A stretch of DNA of 64,000 bases from a bacterium (GCA_018222765.1 JAAEZT010000004.1:1-64000); one strand, 5' to 3'; counted from the stretch's first letter, positions 50,654 through 59,932 are shown. Program-made: numbers and translations. Notes: generated by a model not told the origin, from the letters alone.

Positions 50654-52117
50654 CTAGAGGATCTTTGCCTTGAGTGCGTCGGTGGCAAGCTTGGGGTTGG
50701 CCTTGCCTTTGGAAGCTTTCATGACTTGGCCGGTAAGAAAGTTGAGGAGCTTTTCATTTCCGCCCTGGATTTCGGCGACTTTGTCGGGGTTGGAGGCGAT
50801 GACTTCATCGACGATGGCATCAATGGCTCCGCTGTCGGCTGGTTCGAATCCCATTTCCTTGGCGAGAGTGGCAGGGTCCTTTTCCGGAGTTTCCCAGAGG
50901 GCGGCGAAGAGATCCTTGGCTTGGCTGTTGGAAATGGTGCCTGCTTCGATGAGATCAAGGATGCCTCCAAGGGTTTTGGCGGTGATGGGCGAATCGGAAA
51001 TCTCGAGCGACTTTTCGTTAAGGAGGCCGAGGAGATTGTTGATGATCCAGTTCGCGATTTTCTTGCCGGGAGCTTTAGTGGATTCCGCGGCTCGTTCAAA
51101 GTAGCACGCGAGATGGACGTCGGAGGTGATGACCGAGGCGTCGTATTCGGTGAGACCGAGGTCGGCTTGGTATCGGGTGGACTTTTCGTGGGGGAGCTCC
51201 GGAACAAGCGGTCGAACTTTTTCAATATAAGCAGCGGTTGTTACCGGGAGAAGGTCAGGGTCAGGAAAGTAACGGTAATCATGCGCGTCCTCCTTGGTTC
51301 GCATTTCCTGGGTTTCTTCAAGCTCGTCACTCCATCGACGGGTCGACTGCACGAGTGGCTCGCCGGTATCGAGGGCTTCGCATTGGCGGGCTACTTCATA
51401 GTGAATGGCGCGGCGCACGGCGGAGGTTGAGTTCATGTTCTTGAGCTCGATTTTGGTGCCAAGCGGGTCGCTCTCGTTTTTTCGAACCGAGATGTTGACG
51501 TCGCAACGCATCTGACCTTTTTCCATGTCGGCATCGGAAATGCCGCCGGCGATGAGGATCTGCTGGAGTGACTTGAGATAAGCAAAGGTTTCCTCGGCCG
51601 AGGCGATGTCGGGCTCGGAGACGATCTCCATGAGAGGTGTGCCGGCGCGGTTGAAGTCGATGAGGGTGGAATTGGCAAGGTGGGTCGACTTGGCAACGTC
51701 TTCCTCAAGGTGAATTCGGTTAAGTTCCACTACCTTGCCGGGATTGACGATATTTTTCTGAGCGTCCTTGGGGTAGGTATGCGAGTAGAGGGGCACGCCG
51801 CCACCGAGGCAGAGGGGAAGATCCATTTGAGTGATCTGGTAGTCTTTGGGCATGTCGGGATAGAAGTAGTTTTTCCGGTCCCAAACGACAGTCGGAGGGG
51901 TGGAACAACCGAGGAGCATGCCGGAGAGAATGGTGCGTTCGATGGCAAATTCGTTGAGAACGGGGAGTGCGCCGGGCAGGCCGAGACAGGTCGGGCAGGT
52001 ATGGGTGTTCGGTTCGTCGGCGAAGGAAGTTTCGCAGCCACAGAACATCTTGGTGTTCGTTTTGATCTGGCAGTGAACTTCGAGTCCGATGGTGACGATA
52101 TAGTCTGAAACAGGCAC
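50654..52117 (-). CDS. gatB: Asp/Glu-tRNA amidotransferase subunit B
   Basis: GatB carries out the amidotransferase step, converting Glu-tRNA(Gln) or Asp-tRNA(Asn) with GatA and GatC. The 487-residue protein has the N-terminal hallmark TIGLEVHCQI, zinc-type cysteines C26, C28, C41 and C44 (FCGC..CPTC), the LNRIHLEEDVA and DFNRAGTPLMEIVSEPD blocks, and a C-terminal YqeY-like helical tail ending in KPL-type regions (LTGQVMKASKGKANP). gatA and gatC are not in the window. A decayed second copy of its 5' region sits 3.9 kb further on (56003-56200). Confidence 0.97.
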   Translation of the reverse strand: MPVSDYIVTIGLEVHCQIKTNTKMFCGCETSFADEPNTHTCPTCLGLPGALPVLNEFAIERTILSGMLLGCSTPPTVVWDRKNYFYPDMPKDYQITQMDLPLCLGGGVPLYSHTYPKDAQKNIVNPGKVVELNRIHLEEDVAKSTHLANSTLIDFNRAGTPLMEIVSEPDIASAEETFAYLKSLQQILIAGGISDADMEKGQMRCDVNISVRKNESDPLGTKIELKNMNSTSAVRRAIHYEVARQCEALDTGEPLVQSTRRWSDELEETQEMRTKEDAHDYRYFPDPDLLPVTTAAYIEKVRPLVPELPHEKSTRYQADLGLTEYDASVITSDVHLACYFERAAESTKAPGKKIANWIINNLLGLLNEKSLEISDSPITAKTLGGILDLIEAGTISNSQAKDLFAALWETPEKDPATLAKEMGFEPADSGAIDAIVDEVIASNPDKVAEIQGGNEKLLNFLTGQVMKASKGKANPKLATDALKAKIL

Positions 52118-52212
52118 GGGGGGATCTAAGCGGGAAAATCGAAAATCGAAAATCCTAAATCGCGGCCACTTGCGATTCCTTGAAACGGTGGCCAGCTCGA
52201 AGTTTGACGGTA
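52118..52212. other. gatB upstream region with short direct repeat
   Basis: This 95-base region between the PEP-CTERM gene and gatB contains three near-copies of AAAATCG (52137-52158) and a GGCCAC/GTGGCC pair at about 52163-52192 with an 18-base loop. No T-tract follows. It probably holds the gatB promoter. Confidence 0.35.
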
Positions 52213-52860
52213 TTAACGCCGACGGCGCATCAGACCGAGGCTGGCGAGTCCAAGTAAAGCGATGCTGCTGGGTTCCGGGATGGCAGTGGCGAGGGTATAG
52301 CTGATGGGGTCGGAAACATCTCCAGCGCCAGCGTCAGTCCAAATGAGGATGTCGAAATCAGGGTCGTCAAAGACATTTGAGCCATCTTCATTAAAAGTAA
52401 TATCGAGTGAAATGGCCCACTCTTTCTGAGCGACATCACCGGAGGATGAAATCAGAGCAGCTCCAGACCCAAAGAAATCGCCGCTCATTCCAAGGCCATT
52501 ATTGAAAGCTCCGGTGCCGTTTGTGAAGGGGAAATCATTTTGCCAGGAAGCCTCTACTCCGACCAAGCCAACTGAAAATATATCGAAACCGGTTGCGGTA
52601 TTGCTGTCCGAATCGATGGAGATGAACGTGGGAGCTGAGAGGGTGTTTGGATAGGTGACTGAAATATAGAGGAAATTATCGTCATTGGCGATTTGGACAT
52701 TCCCGATATCGACGGAACCCGCGTTGTCTCCTCCGTCGGCACTCAGCACTGGAACTCCTGCCCATTCTGCGAAGCTGCCATCAACAGTGGCAGTGAGGAA
52801 AGTTCCGGCTTGGGCATTCGAGCCAAGAAGAGCGGCGATGAGGCAGAGAGATTTTTTCAT
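52213..52860 (-). CDS. PEP-CTERM secreted protein with a CBM9/DOMON-like domain
   Basis: A 215-residue secreted protein. The N-terminal signal (1-18) is followed by a domain that starts TATVDGSFAEWAG and contains VQIANDDNFLYISV and IDSDSNTATGFD. The same pattern (xVDGxFxxWxGI, ANDxxFLYxR, FIDxDxxxxTGF) occurs twice in the next gene, so the two share a domain type, similar to CBM9/DOMON folds. The C-terminus IPEPSSIALLGLASLGLMRRRR is a complete PEP-CTERM sorting signal: PEP, hydrophobic segment, basic tail. An exosortase is required and is not in the window. It is probably exported to the surface or exopolysaccharide. Confidence 0.88.
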   Translation of the reverse strand: MKKSLCLIAALLGSNAQAGTFLTATVDGSFAEWAGVPVLSADGGDNAGSVDIGNVQIANDDNFLYISVTYPNTLSAPTFISIDSDSNTATGFDIFSVGLVGVEASWQNDFPFTNGTGAFNNGLGMSGDFFGSGAALISSSGDVAQKEWAISLDITFNEDGSNVFDDPDFDILIWTDAGAGDVSDPISYTLATAIPEPSSIALLGLASLGLMRRRR

Positions 52861-52885
52861 GTTGGAAGGAAAGGTGGTGAAGACC

Positions 52886-55800
52886 TTATTCTAGAACTTT
52901 GAGCCTGAGAAAGAAACGTATATTTTCAGAGATTATAGAATTATGCCGAATTTCGACTCGTTCGAAACCATTTCCCAAATCAGTGAGTGAGACTTGGGTG
53001 AACGCATTAGGATCATCATCCCAGCTCAATAGATCACCGGAAGTCTCGATTAGGAAAGTGAGCCCGCTTCCGGCAATTCGGTCATATCGGAGGCCGGGGT
53101 AGTCTTGCCCTCCATCGGAAATGATGATGCCTTGTGGGAGTTTTTCCGGATCGGAGAGCAGCGGGATCATTCCCAGAGCAAACTCTAACAAGTTTCCCGC
53201 TCCATCCAAATCAGGATCGGCAAAATCACCGCTGATAGTTGGATCTGCAAGTTGGGCCGGGGCAAACTGCTCGGTTTTCCAAAGTTCGTAGACAGTGTTT
53301 GGTCCCGCGAAGGAAAATTCTACGCCCGAATCACCTGCGAGAGAATCACCTCGGTTGTCTTGAAGAAGAAGGCGAAGCGTTTCTCCGGGGCTGTCGAAAA
53401 CTGGAAAGATATCTGCATAAAGAGCGGTGCGGGAGATTCGAAATTCAAAGTCCTGCGCATTGCCAGTTGGTGAAATTGCCCAATCGAGACCGCTGATTGC
53501 GCCTTCGTTGAATCCTCCGTTTCGTTGGTCAAACCCATTTCCTGATTCAACAAAAGCCTCAGACCCAAAAGAGGAGGCGGTTGGAGTGAAGCCAGTCGCG
53601 GGGCTCCCGTCGGTGTCGATGAAAAGGTGCGTATTAAAATCCGAAAACGGAGCAGCAGAACTGTGCAGCGTAAAACGTCCGTAGAGAAATTGGTTGTCGT
53701 TTGCGAAGAAGACATCTTTAAAGTCGATAGCCTTTCCTGTGGATGGGAGGCTGAGCTTCGGGGAGATCCCGGCCCAATCAGAGAGGTCACCATCGATGAC
53801 GATATTCGCGAAAACCGCGGCGGGAGGGGCAGCCGGATCTTCCTCGATGATGTATTCGAAACCTTCGACGCCTGAGATTTCATCGTTTCGATTATCTTGG
53901 AGCAGAAGCCTGATTGTCTGTCCGGAAAAGATCGGAGTGGAATCTGGAAAGAGAGCGTCCAGTGAAACTCTAATCTCAAATTCGTTGGCTGGTCCGGCGG
54001 GGCTTAACTGCCAACCTGTTCCTAAAATTGAGCCTTCGTTGAATCCTCCATTTCGCTGATCGAAACCATTCCCGAGTTCGATCATGAACTCCGATCCGAA
54101 ACCAGAAGTTGGCGGGATGAATCCGGTTGTATTATTGTTGTCGGAGTCGATGAAAAGGTGCGTGTTGAAATCCGAAAACGGACTCGCAGAGTTCGCCAGA
54201 GCGAAGCGCAGGTAGAGAAAATTGCCATCATTCGCGACCCAGATGTTTGTGAAATCCACTGGAGTCCCTTCGGCTGGATCTTCAAAGCGCGGAGTGATTC
54301 CGTCCCAGTCTGTAAAATCCCCATCGATGCTGATCGTTGCAAAATCACCTCCCAGTTCTGCTTTTGGGGTGGCCGTCAAAATGGTCGTGTTACTGTCTTC
54401 GTTGGAAGGACTTGCGCTGTCTTCCGCGCGCACTGCGAACAAATAGACTTCTTCATTTTCCAAACCGGTGACGGTGGCTTCATATGCATATTTACCAGTG
54501 CCAGTTCCGGACAGATAGGACGATGGGGTGCTCGTGACAATATTGCTCAACTTGGTTGCGGTGTTAAAATCAAGGGTTGCGAAATCGGTGTAGTATATAT
54601 GATAGCGGATCGGACCGGTTTGATCACGGGCGACATCCCAACGCAATGTCACGGCGCCATCGAGAGCCTCGACTTCTTGCAAGCCGACTCTGGCGACCGG
54701 CGGTTGATTGCCCGGCGTCGCGAAATCAGAGTCGGCGGATGTGGCGGCAGTGCTGTCCCAAACGGGAGCATTGCTGTCTGTATTAAGATCCACCCACAAT
54801 TCGGCTTCGTTGTTGAATGGTGTATTGAGTAAGCCGTTTGTCCGATAGAGTGGCCATCCCTGGATCTGCATGGATTCGATGAAATCCTGATCCTTCACCG
54901 ATTGGGGAATGCTGATTGGATGATCATAGCCCAGACTGAAGATTGTGAATCCGTCCGTACGATTTGCTTCGGCATTGAGCTTGGGTGCCCAGTTGAATTT
55001 ATTGTCGTCGAAAAACGGACTGAAAGAATTCACGTCACTACTATCGGTATAGTAGCTCTCGAAGAGGATGGCATTCAGGTAAGGTCTCAAGGTGAATTCA
55101 TATTGCTTGAGGTTGGGGTTGTAGAAAAAGATGCCGCGATTTCCGAGGATGAGCTTGTTAGGATAATCGGTGCTGATGTTTTGCAGCAGAGTTTGAAATC
55201 CCGGAGCGGTCCATTCGAAGAGAGTAGCGCCGAAGCTGTTCGGCGCGGGTGTGTCGAGGGTATCAAGGAAAACTCCGTCACATCCGTAGCCATTCCCTTC
55301 AGTGGTCGTGAGGATTTCTTGCAAGCCCGATGCTCCATCGACATCTTTTTCATTGTTTAAGATCACCTGATACCATGCGGGATCACCGGCATTGACGAAG
55401 GGGCCTCCAAAGATGGAGTTGGTATCCGGTTGGCCGTCGGGGGTGGTGTCATCGAGGTAGTAAGAGGCAAATCCTGTGCCATTTGGCGAAGCATCTCCGA
55501 GAGGATTGATGCCAGCCAGCGCTTCGGCATCTGACGACCTCGGATCCACCCGGGGTCCACTGCCATTGCCCACGACGGGCGCGGCGGTTCGATCATCTTC
55601 GCCAACTGAGATGTAGGCCACGACCAGAACATCATCGCTTGTCCCTGCGATGTTGTCCGTGCCACGTTTGATTTGTGCAATGTCGGTAGCAGTGATGTTG
55701 CTGACGGGATGTAGAATTACGAGCTGATAGTTAGTTCGGGCAAGCTCGACTTGAGCGGGGCTCCAATTGCCATAGTAAATGAGATAAGGTGTTGTCGTGT

Positions 55801-55888
55801 TGATTCCCGGAATTGGTCCACGTTGGGCGACTGCATTGAGTATCAGAGAGGACAAAAATGTCAGAGCGAGGAATGGAAAACGAAACAT
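52886..55888 (-). CDS. Secreted GH114-like hydrolase with FN3 and two CBM9/DOMON-like repeats
   Basis: About 1000 residues. I use the ATG at 55888, giving a signal peptide (MFRFPFLALTFLSSLILNAVAQ); an ATG 18 bases upstream also works, and an open frame continues into a gatB remnant. Residues about 25-370 form a GH114/spherulin-4-like TIM barrel (YLIYYGNWSPAQVELA, LVVAYISVGEDDR, GCDGVFLDTLD); known relatives cleave galactosaminoglycans. A fibronectin III domain follows (ALDGAVTLRWDVARDQ, about 415-510), then two repeats of about 155 residues, nearly identical in parts (FSDFNTHLFIDSD or TD, NGFDQRNGGFNEG), and a C-terminal module ending IRFFLRLKV. A fragment of its domain pattern recurs in the PEP-CTERM neighbour. 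Confidence 0.82.
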   Translation of the reverse strand: MFRFPFLALTFLSSLILNAVAQRGPIPGINTTTPYLIYYGNWSPAQVELARTNYQLVILHPVSNITATDIAQIKRGTDNIAGTSDDVLVVAYISVGEDDRTAAPVVGNGSGPRVDPRSSDAEALAGINPLGDASPNGTGFASYYLDDTTPDGQPDTNSIFGGPFVNAGDPAWYQVILNNEKDVDGASGLQEILTTTEGNGYGCDGVFLDTLDTPAPNSFGATLFEWTAPGFQTLLQNISTDYPNKLILGNRGIFFYNPNLKQYEFTLRPYLNAILFESYYTDSSDVNSFSPFFDDNKFNWAPKLNAEANRTDGFTIFSLGYDHPISIPQSVKDQDFIESMQIQGWPLYRTNGLLNTPFNNEAELWVDLNTDSNAPVWDSTAATSADSDFATPGNQPPVARVGLQEVEALDGAVTLRWDVARDQTGPIRYHIYYTDFATLDFNTATKLSNIVTSTPSSYLSGTGTGKYAYEATVTGLENEEVYLFAVRAEDSASPSNEDSNTTILTATPKAELGGDFATISIDGDFTDWDGITPRFEDPAEGTPVDFTNIWVANDGNFLYLRFALANSASPFSDFNTHLFIDSDNNNTTGFIPPTSGFGSEFMIELGNGFDQRNGGFNEGSILGTGWQLSPAGPANEFEIRVSLDALFPDSTPIFSGQTIRLLLQDNRNDEISGVEGFEYIIEEDPAAPPAAVFANIVIDGDLSDWAGISPKLSLPSTGKAIDFKDVFFANDNQFLYGRFTLHSSAAPFSDFNTHLFIDTDGSPATGFTPTASSFGSEAFVESGNGFDQRNGGFNEGAISGLDWAISPTGNAQDFEFRISRTALYADIFPVFDSPGETLRLLLQDNRGDSLAGDSGVEFSFAGPNTVYELWKTEQFAPAQLADPTISGDFADPDLDGAGNLLEFALGMIPLLSDPEKLPQGIIISDGGQDYPGLRYDRIAGSGLTFLIETSGDLLSWDDDPNAFTQVSLTDLGNGFERVEIRHNSIISENIRFFLRLKVLE

Positions 55889-56002
55889 CACTGCTAAAAA
55901 AAACATTTTTGAAGGGGGAACAAAATCTAAACGTTTAACATTCAGAGCAGTGGTCTTCTGCCTAAGATAGTCAACGGTTTCGCTATTATTGCTTTTTGAA
56001 AG

Positions 56003-56200
56003 CACCGAAGCAGAGGGGAAGATCCATTTGAGTGATCTGATAGTCCTTGGGCATGCCGTGGAATTTGGTGCGCTCGATGGCGAATTCGTTGATAACGGTG
56101 AGTGCGCCGGGTAGGCCGAGACAGGTCGGGCAGGTGTGGGTGTTGGGTCCTTCGGTGAGAGAAGTTTCGCGGCCGCAGAGCGTCTTAGTGTTGGTTTTGG
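56003..56200 (-). pseudogene. gatB: Decayed gatB fragment
   Basis: On the minus strand this stretch reads as the N-terminal part of GatB. The translation KTNTKTLCGRETSL continues through PNTHTCPTCLGLPGALTVINEFAIERT, joins directly to MPKDYQITQMDLPLCFG, and then stops. It matches the intact gatB of 50654-52117 closely (roughly 80-85 percent by eye), but one zinc-type cysteine is replaced by Arg, about 26 residues are deleted between the two parts, and the start and the following 420 residues are missing. It cannot make a working subunit. It also explains the spurious N-terminal extension of the GH114-like reading frame. Confidence 0.85.
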
Positions 56201-56277
56201 GGTATTGAACATTTCGATTTTCAATTTGCCCGCCTAGTTCTCCCCACTGACTTGCGTTTCTTCAAGGTGGGACCATG

Positions 56278-56682
56278 CTACCGCATGCTCTGACTAATTG
56301 GTAAAGCTGCCGAGAAGAAATCCGGTCGGATTGTCCTCGGTGTAATCGTGTTGGTAATTGTCGTCTTGATCGTGAAAAGCAAGACGGGCAGCGAAATAAG
56401 CCAACAAAAGCCGGAAGGGAACCTTCCCTTGGCGAACACGTATACTGGTGCCGAAGCCTCGGGAGCGATGCTGTTCGATGCGTGATTCCCAGAAGTCGCG
56501 GGTATTTTCCGGCCCGATATTTCCAAAAGGACGACTTTGTCCTCAGAGCTTTTGTCAGATATCAGGTTTGGGCCGTTTGAATGGTCACCCCAGCAAGTTT
56601 CTTGGACCCTCACTGCGTTCACCGGCCGAGCGGCAGAGAGAAGGAAAACCAGCGGGAGAAAGATTCTGTGATAACAATCTCC
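56278..56682 (-). pseudogene. Possible degraded secreted thioredoxin/TlpA-like gene
   Basis: On the minus strand, just after the stop of the heme protein, a frame encodes RIFLPLVFLLSAARPVNA, a clear signal-peptide core, then VQETCWGDHSNGP and SSEDKVVLLEISGR, as in TlpA-like redoxins where the CxxC would follow. There is no ATG; only GTG codons inside the signal. The next helix (DFWESRIEQHRSRGF) is found in another frame, so a frameshift is likely. The catalytic CxxC is not visible. An alternative on the plus strand at 56301-56485 (KSGRIVLGVIVLVIVVLIVK) looks like a membrane segment. I hold the redoxin reading as tentative. Confidence 0.35.
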
Positions 56683-59655
56683 TCATTTTTTCAGCGGCAC
56701 TTGTTGTGGGTGCATGAGATAAGCGATGAGGTCGCGGATTTGCCGGGGGGTGAGGGAGCTGAGTAGGCCTGCGGGCATGATGGAGCTGGGAAGTTGTTTC
56801 GTTTCGGCGACCCCGGATTTTTCGAGGGTGGTTTCTTGGGAGAGACTGCGCAGGGTGACAGTTCGCTCCGTGGAAGAGGCGATGACTCCGGTGAGAGAGC
56901 GACCGTCTTTCAGTTTGAGAATGGTCATACGGTATTCGGAGGGAACGACGGCGCTGGGATCTACGATATTTTCCAACAAGTAGCCGAGGTCGGCGCGGCC
57001 GGAGCCGGTAAGGTCGGGGCCGAGTTTGCCGCCTTCGCCGTATAGGATGTGACAGGTAGCACAGAGATTTTGGAAGAGGACACGCCCGGCTGGGAGATCG
57101 GCTTTGTCGCGGAAGTCTTTGCCGAGAGCTTGATGAAGTTCTTCGATGCGTTTCTTTTTGGCGGCATCGGATTGGCGAAGGTCGCCCCAGACTTCTTTGA
57201 GGCGGGCGGTGAGCTTCTCATCGTTCAAGGCGAGGGCCTGACGGGCGTGAAAGGGCGTGAGATCGTTGCGCGGGATAATGGTATCTTTGATTTTGGAAAG
57301 GAGGGCGTCGGCCCAGGCGGGTCGCGCGACGATAACATTCATCACGGTGCGTTTTTCATCAGGTCGAAGATTGGGGTAGTGATTGAGGAGCGTCTTCGCG
57401 ATGGCGGGATCGTCGAAGGTGGCGAGCCCGCGGATGGCGGTTTTGTTGAGGTAGCGGACTCGAAGAAGCTTTTCGCAAATGGTGCGGAGATCGTCAGGGC
57501 GGGCATCGATGAGGCCCTGTAGTGCGGTTTGGCGGTCGTCGAAGGCCGCGTTGTTGTCGAGGGCGATCTTCTTCAGGGAATCCATGGCGCGACCATTGCC
57601 GAAGAGTACGGAAAGATCGCGGATGAGCTCGGGGTTGTCGGCGGAAAGTTTGTCGACGGCGGCGGTCCAGTTTTTCGGAAGGGGAGCTTTTCGCCAGCCT
57701 TTGAAGCCCTCGGTAAGTCCCTTGAGGATGTGCGAAGCTTTGGAGGGTTGCTTGATGGCGAGGTCGATGATGGCGTCTGGATTCGGTGCCAGCGCGCGGG
57801 AGATGTAGCGAAGAAGGTCGGGCCACTCGGTGGCTTCGGCGACATCGATGAGTTTGTCGGGATGGTCTTTGAGAAGCGGAGTGAGTCCGAACCAGATGAG
57901 CTTGGGAAGGTTGTGGTCGTCCGCGGAGTCTCCTATTGCAAGAGTTGCTGCCACTGCTGCCCTTCTTTCAAGGGGGATCCTTTGAAGAGCAGAGGCGATT
58001 GTGAGCTTCGCGGGTAAAGTTGGTCTCGCACCAGCGACTTGAAGTAGGAAAGGAATCGCTGACATCGACTCGGATGAGGCTTGCGGGTGAGGGCCGTAGA
58101 CGTGATCGATGGGGAAAGAATCGGTGATGATTCTTAAGGTCCATGCCAGCGTGTGATTGTCTTCAGTTGTGAGAGACAAGACCGCCTTGATTGCCTCGAC
58201 GTGAGAGAGTTCGTTCAGCGCCCAAAGAGCACGTAGGCGGGTCACCGTGTTCTCCGACATGCTTAGGGTTTTGGCTTTTTCGATCAGTTTTGGATCCGCC
58301 TCGATGATCCGCCTCGCCTGCCGCTCATACCATGCGTTGGGGTGCTTGATGATTTTGTCGAGCTTGTCGGCATCGATGTTTTGAAGAAGATGAAGGTCCG
58401 ACTGCGGTGTTTTGCCGTGCGAGAAACGATAGATTCTTCCGGAAGTTCGGTGCACACCGGTGTGGTCGTGGCATTCGCCGGTATCGGACCAGTCGAGGCC
58501 GTAGAGGGCGCCGTCAGGTCCGGTGCGAATGTCGAGCCCGCGGAACCATTTGTCGCCGGAGATCATAGCGTCGGGTTCGTGGCGGGCGACGTATCCGCTG
58601 CCCTGCCGTTCGAGTCGTTCGACATTGAGGCGTTTACCGTGTTGGTTCCAAGTGAGGAGTTTGCCGTTCCAGTATTCGGGAAGGTGTCCGCCTTGATAGA
58701 TGCACATCCCGATGTGGGAGTGGCCGCCGCCGAAGTCGTTGGCGGCTCCGTTACGGGATTTGGTCCAACTGCCAGCGCGATCGAAGTGCCAGTGGTCGGC
58801 GTGCATTTGAATGGGTTCGAAGACGAGCTTGTTGGGTGAGGGCGCGAAGGGACGTTCGAAGTGGGCGCCGGGAATCATGTGCCAGAGGTGTCCGTTGACA
58901 GTGTTGATATGGAAAAGTTCGCCGTGTTTATCCCAATCGTGCCCCCAGGGATTGGTCGTGCCGTGGGTGAGGACTTCGAAGGTCTTGCGGTCGGGATGAA
59001 AACGCCAGATGCCTCCCTCGATAGGAACGCGTTGGGCTTCGGTCGACCCGGGAACGCCGACATTGCCGGGGCAGGATCCTCCGCAGCGGCCGTAAAGCCA
59101 ACCATCGGGGCCCCAGCGGAGGCCGTTGGCAAAGTTGTGGTAGTTGTTCTTGGCGACGGTGAAGCCATCGAGAACGACTTCGGGTTTGCCATCGGGAATA
59201 TCGTCCTTATTGCGGTCGGGAATGAAGAGGAGTTGTGGAGGGCACATGGCCCAAACCCCGCCGCGTCCCAGTTCGACGCTGGTGAGCATCTGCAGCTTGT
59301 CGGTGAAGATCTTGCGGGTGTCGGACTCTCCGTCGTGGTCTTCGTCGTGAAGAATGATAATGCGATCGCGCAGATTCAGGTCGAAGCGCCTCCCTCGCTC
59401 GGCGTAGGTGTAGTTTTCGGCGACCCACATACGCCCTTTGTGATCCCAGGTCATCGCGATGGGATTCTGGACCTCGGGCTCGGCTGCCAAGACGGTCACC
59501 TGAAATCCCTCGGGGAGTTTGAATGAGGCGGCCGCTTCTTCGGGAGAGGGCGGGTTGGCGGTCTTGTCTTTTTCGCTGTTGTAGGGTGTGGGGAATTCAG
59601 CGGCGGTGAGAAGGGAGGCCGAGAAAGCGAGGAAAGTGACGATACCGGAAGTCAT
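56683..59655 (-). CDS. PVC-type membrane-bound dehydrogenase-like protein with cytochrome c domain
   Basis: A 990-residue secreted protein of a family abundant in Planctomycetota and Verrucomicrobiota. A signal peptide (1-18) is followed by a six-bladed propeller of the glucose/sorbosone dehydrogenase look (LPEGFQVTVLAAEPEVQNPIA, WDHKGRMWVAENYTY, GPDGWLYGRCGGS; about 40-420), a HEAT-like helical region (about 430-820) and a C-terminal cytochrome c domain with C865-ATC-H869. The last part, LKDGRSLTGVIASST, is a beta-barrel common to such proteins. A sugar or alcohol dehydrogenase that passes electrons to its own heme is the common guess. It neighbours sulfatases and the partial paralog at 63475. 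Confidence 0.9.
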   Translation of the reverse strand: MTSGIVTFLAFSASLLTAAEFPTPYNSEKDKTANPPSPEEAAASFKLPEGFQVTVLAAEPEVQNPIAMTWDHKGRMWVAENYTYAERGRRFDLNLRDRIIILHDEDHDGESDTRKIFTDKLQMLTSVELGRGGVWAMCPPQLLFIPDRNKDDIPDGKPEVVLDGFTVAKNNYHNFANGLRWGPDGWLYGRCGGSCPGNVGVPGSTEAQRVPIEGGIWRFHPDRKTFEVLTHGTTNPWGHDWDKHGELFHINTVNGHLWHMIPGAHFERPFAPSPNKLVFEPIQMHADHWHFDRAGSWTKSRNGAANDFGGGHSHIGMCIYQGGHLPEYWNGKLLTWNQHGKRLNVERLERQGSGYVARHEPDAMISGDKWFRGLDIRTGPDGALYGLDWSDTGECHDHTGVHRTSGRIYRFSHGKTPQSDLHLLQNIDADKLDKIIKHPNAWYERQARRIIEADPKLIEKAKTLSMSENTVTRLRALWALNELSHVEAIKAVLSLTTEDNHTLAWTLRIITDSFPIDHVYGPHPQASSESMSAIPFLLQVAGARPTLPAKLTIASALQRIPLERRAAVAATLAIGDSADDHNLPKLIWFGLTPLLKDHPDKLIDVAEATEWPDLLRYISRALAPNPDAIIDLAIKQPSKASHILKGLTEGFKGWRKAPLPKNWTAAVDKLSADNPELIRDLSVLFGNGRAMDSLKKIALDNNAAFDDRQTALQGLIDARPDDLRTICEKLLRVRYLNKTAIRGLATFDDPAIAKTLLNHYPNLRPDEKRTVMNVIVARPAWADALLSKIKDTIIPRNDLTPFHARQALALNDEKLTARLKEVWGDLRQSDAAKKKRIEELHQALGKDFRDKADLPAGRVLFQNLCATCHILYGEGGKLGPDLTGSGRADLGYLLENIVDPSAVVPSEYRMTILKLKDGRSLTGVIASSTERTVTLRSLSQETTLEKSGVAETKQLPSSIMPAGLLSSLTPRQIRDLIAYLMHPQQVPLKK

Positions 59656-59932
59656 AGAGAGGGGGCATCATTGCAGGCTTCTCGAGACCGGTCCAAGACC
59701 AATTCGTGGTGGAGTGGAACTTAGCCTCAACCTGCCGAGTTGGAGCTCGGCGCTCCCGGTGGAGGGGCGATGCCTTTTTCTTTTTCCGGTCCGGCTTTGG
59801 CGGGGACCTCGACGAGATCTTTCCGGGCCACGGGTTCGACGAAGAGGGTGGAGAGAAACCATGCTGGCACATGCCAGGGCTTTGAGCCTCTGTATGCCGC
59901 TGAATACGGCGGGTTGAGGCGTAGTGTTTCTC
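59656..59932. other. Structured intergenic region with three hairpins
   Basis: Between the heme protein and the sulfatase lie a GCCGAG/CTCGGC hairpin (59734-59751), a CTGGCA/TGCCAG hairpin (59864-59877) and a weaker GCCG/CGGC (59896-59910). None has a T-tract. The composition differs from the coding regions and would fit a repetitive intergenic element. The reading frame that crosses it does not look real. Confidence 0.45.

Larger units (their letters stand above)
55889..56682. other. Remnant region of about 790 bases
   Basis: No intact gene is seen here. The part at 55907-56002 is an AT-rich promoter-like zone. A decayed gatB fragment occupies 56003-56200, and a frameshifted reading frame resembling a secreted redox protein lies at 56278-56682. 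Between them (56201-56277) nothing is recognised. Confidence 0.6.

Noticed and set aside
55889-56224. N-terminal extension of the GH114-like protein (112 residues)
   Set aside because: The extension is a wrong-frame reading of the gatB remnant; a proper signal peptide begins at 55888.
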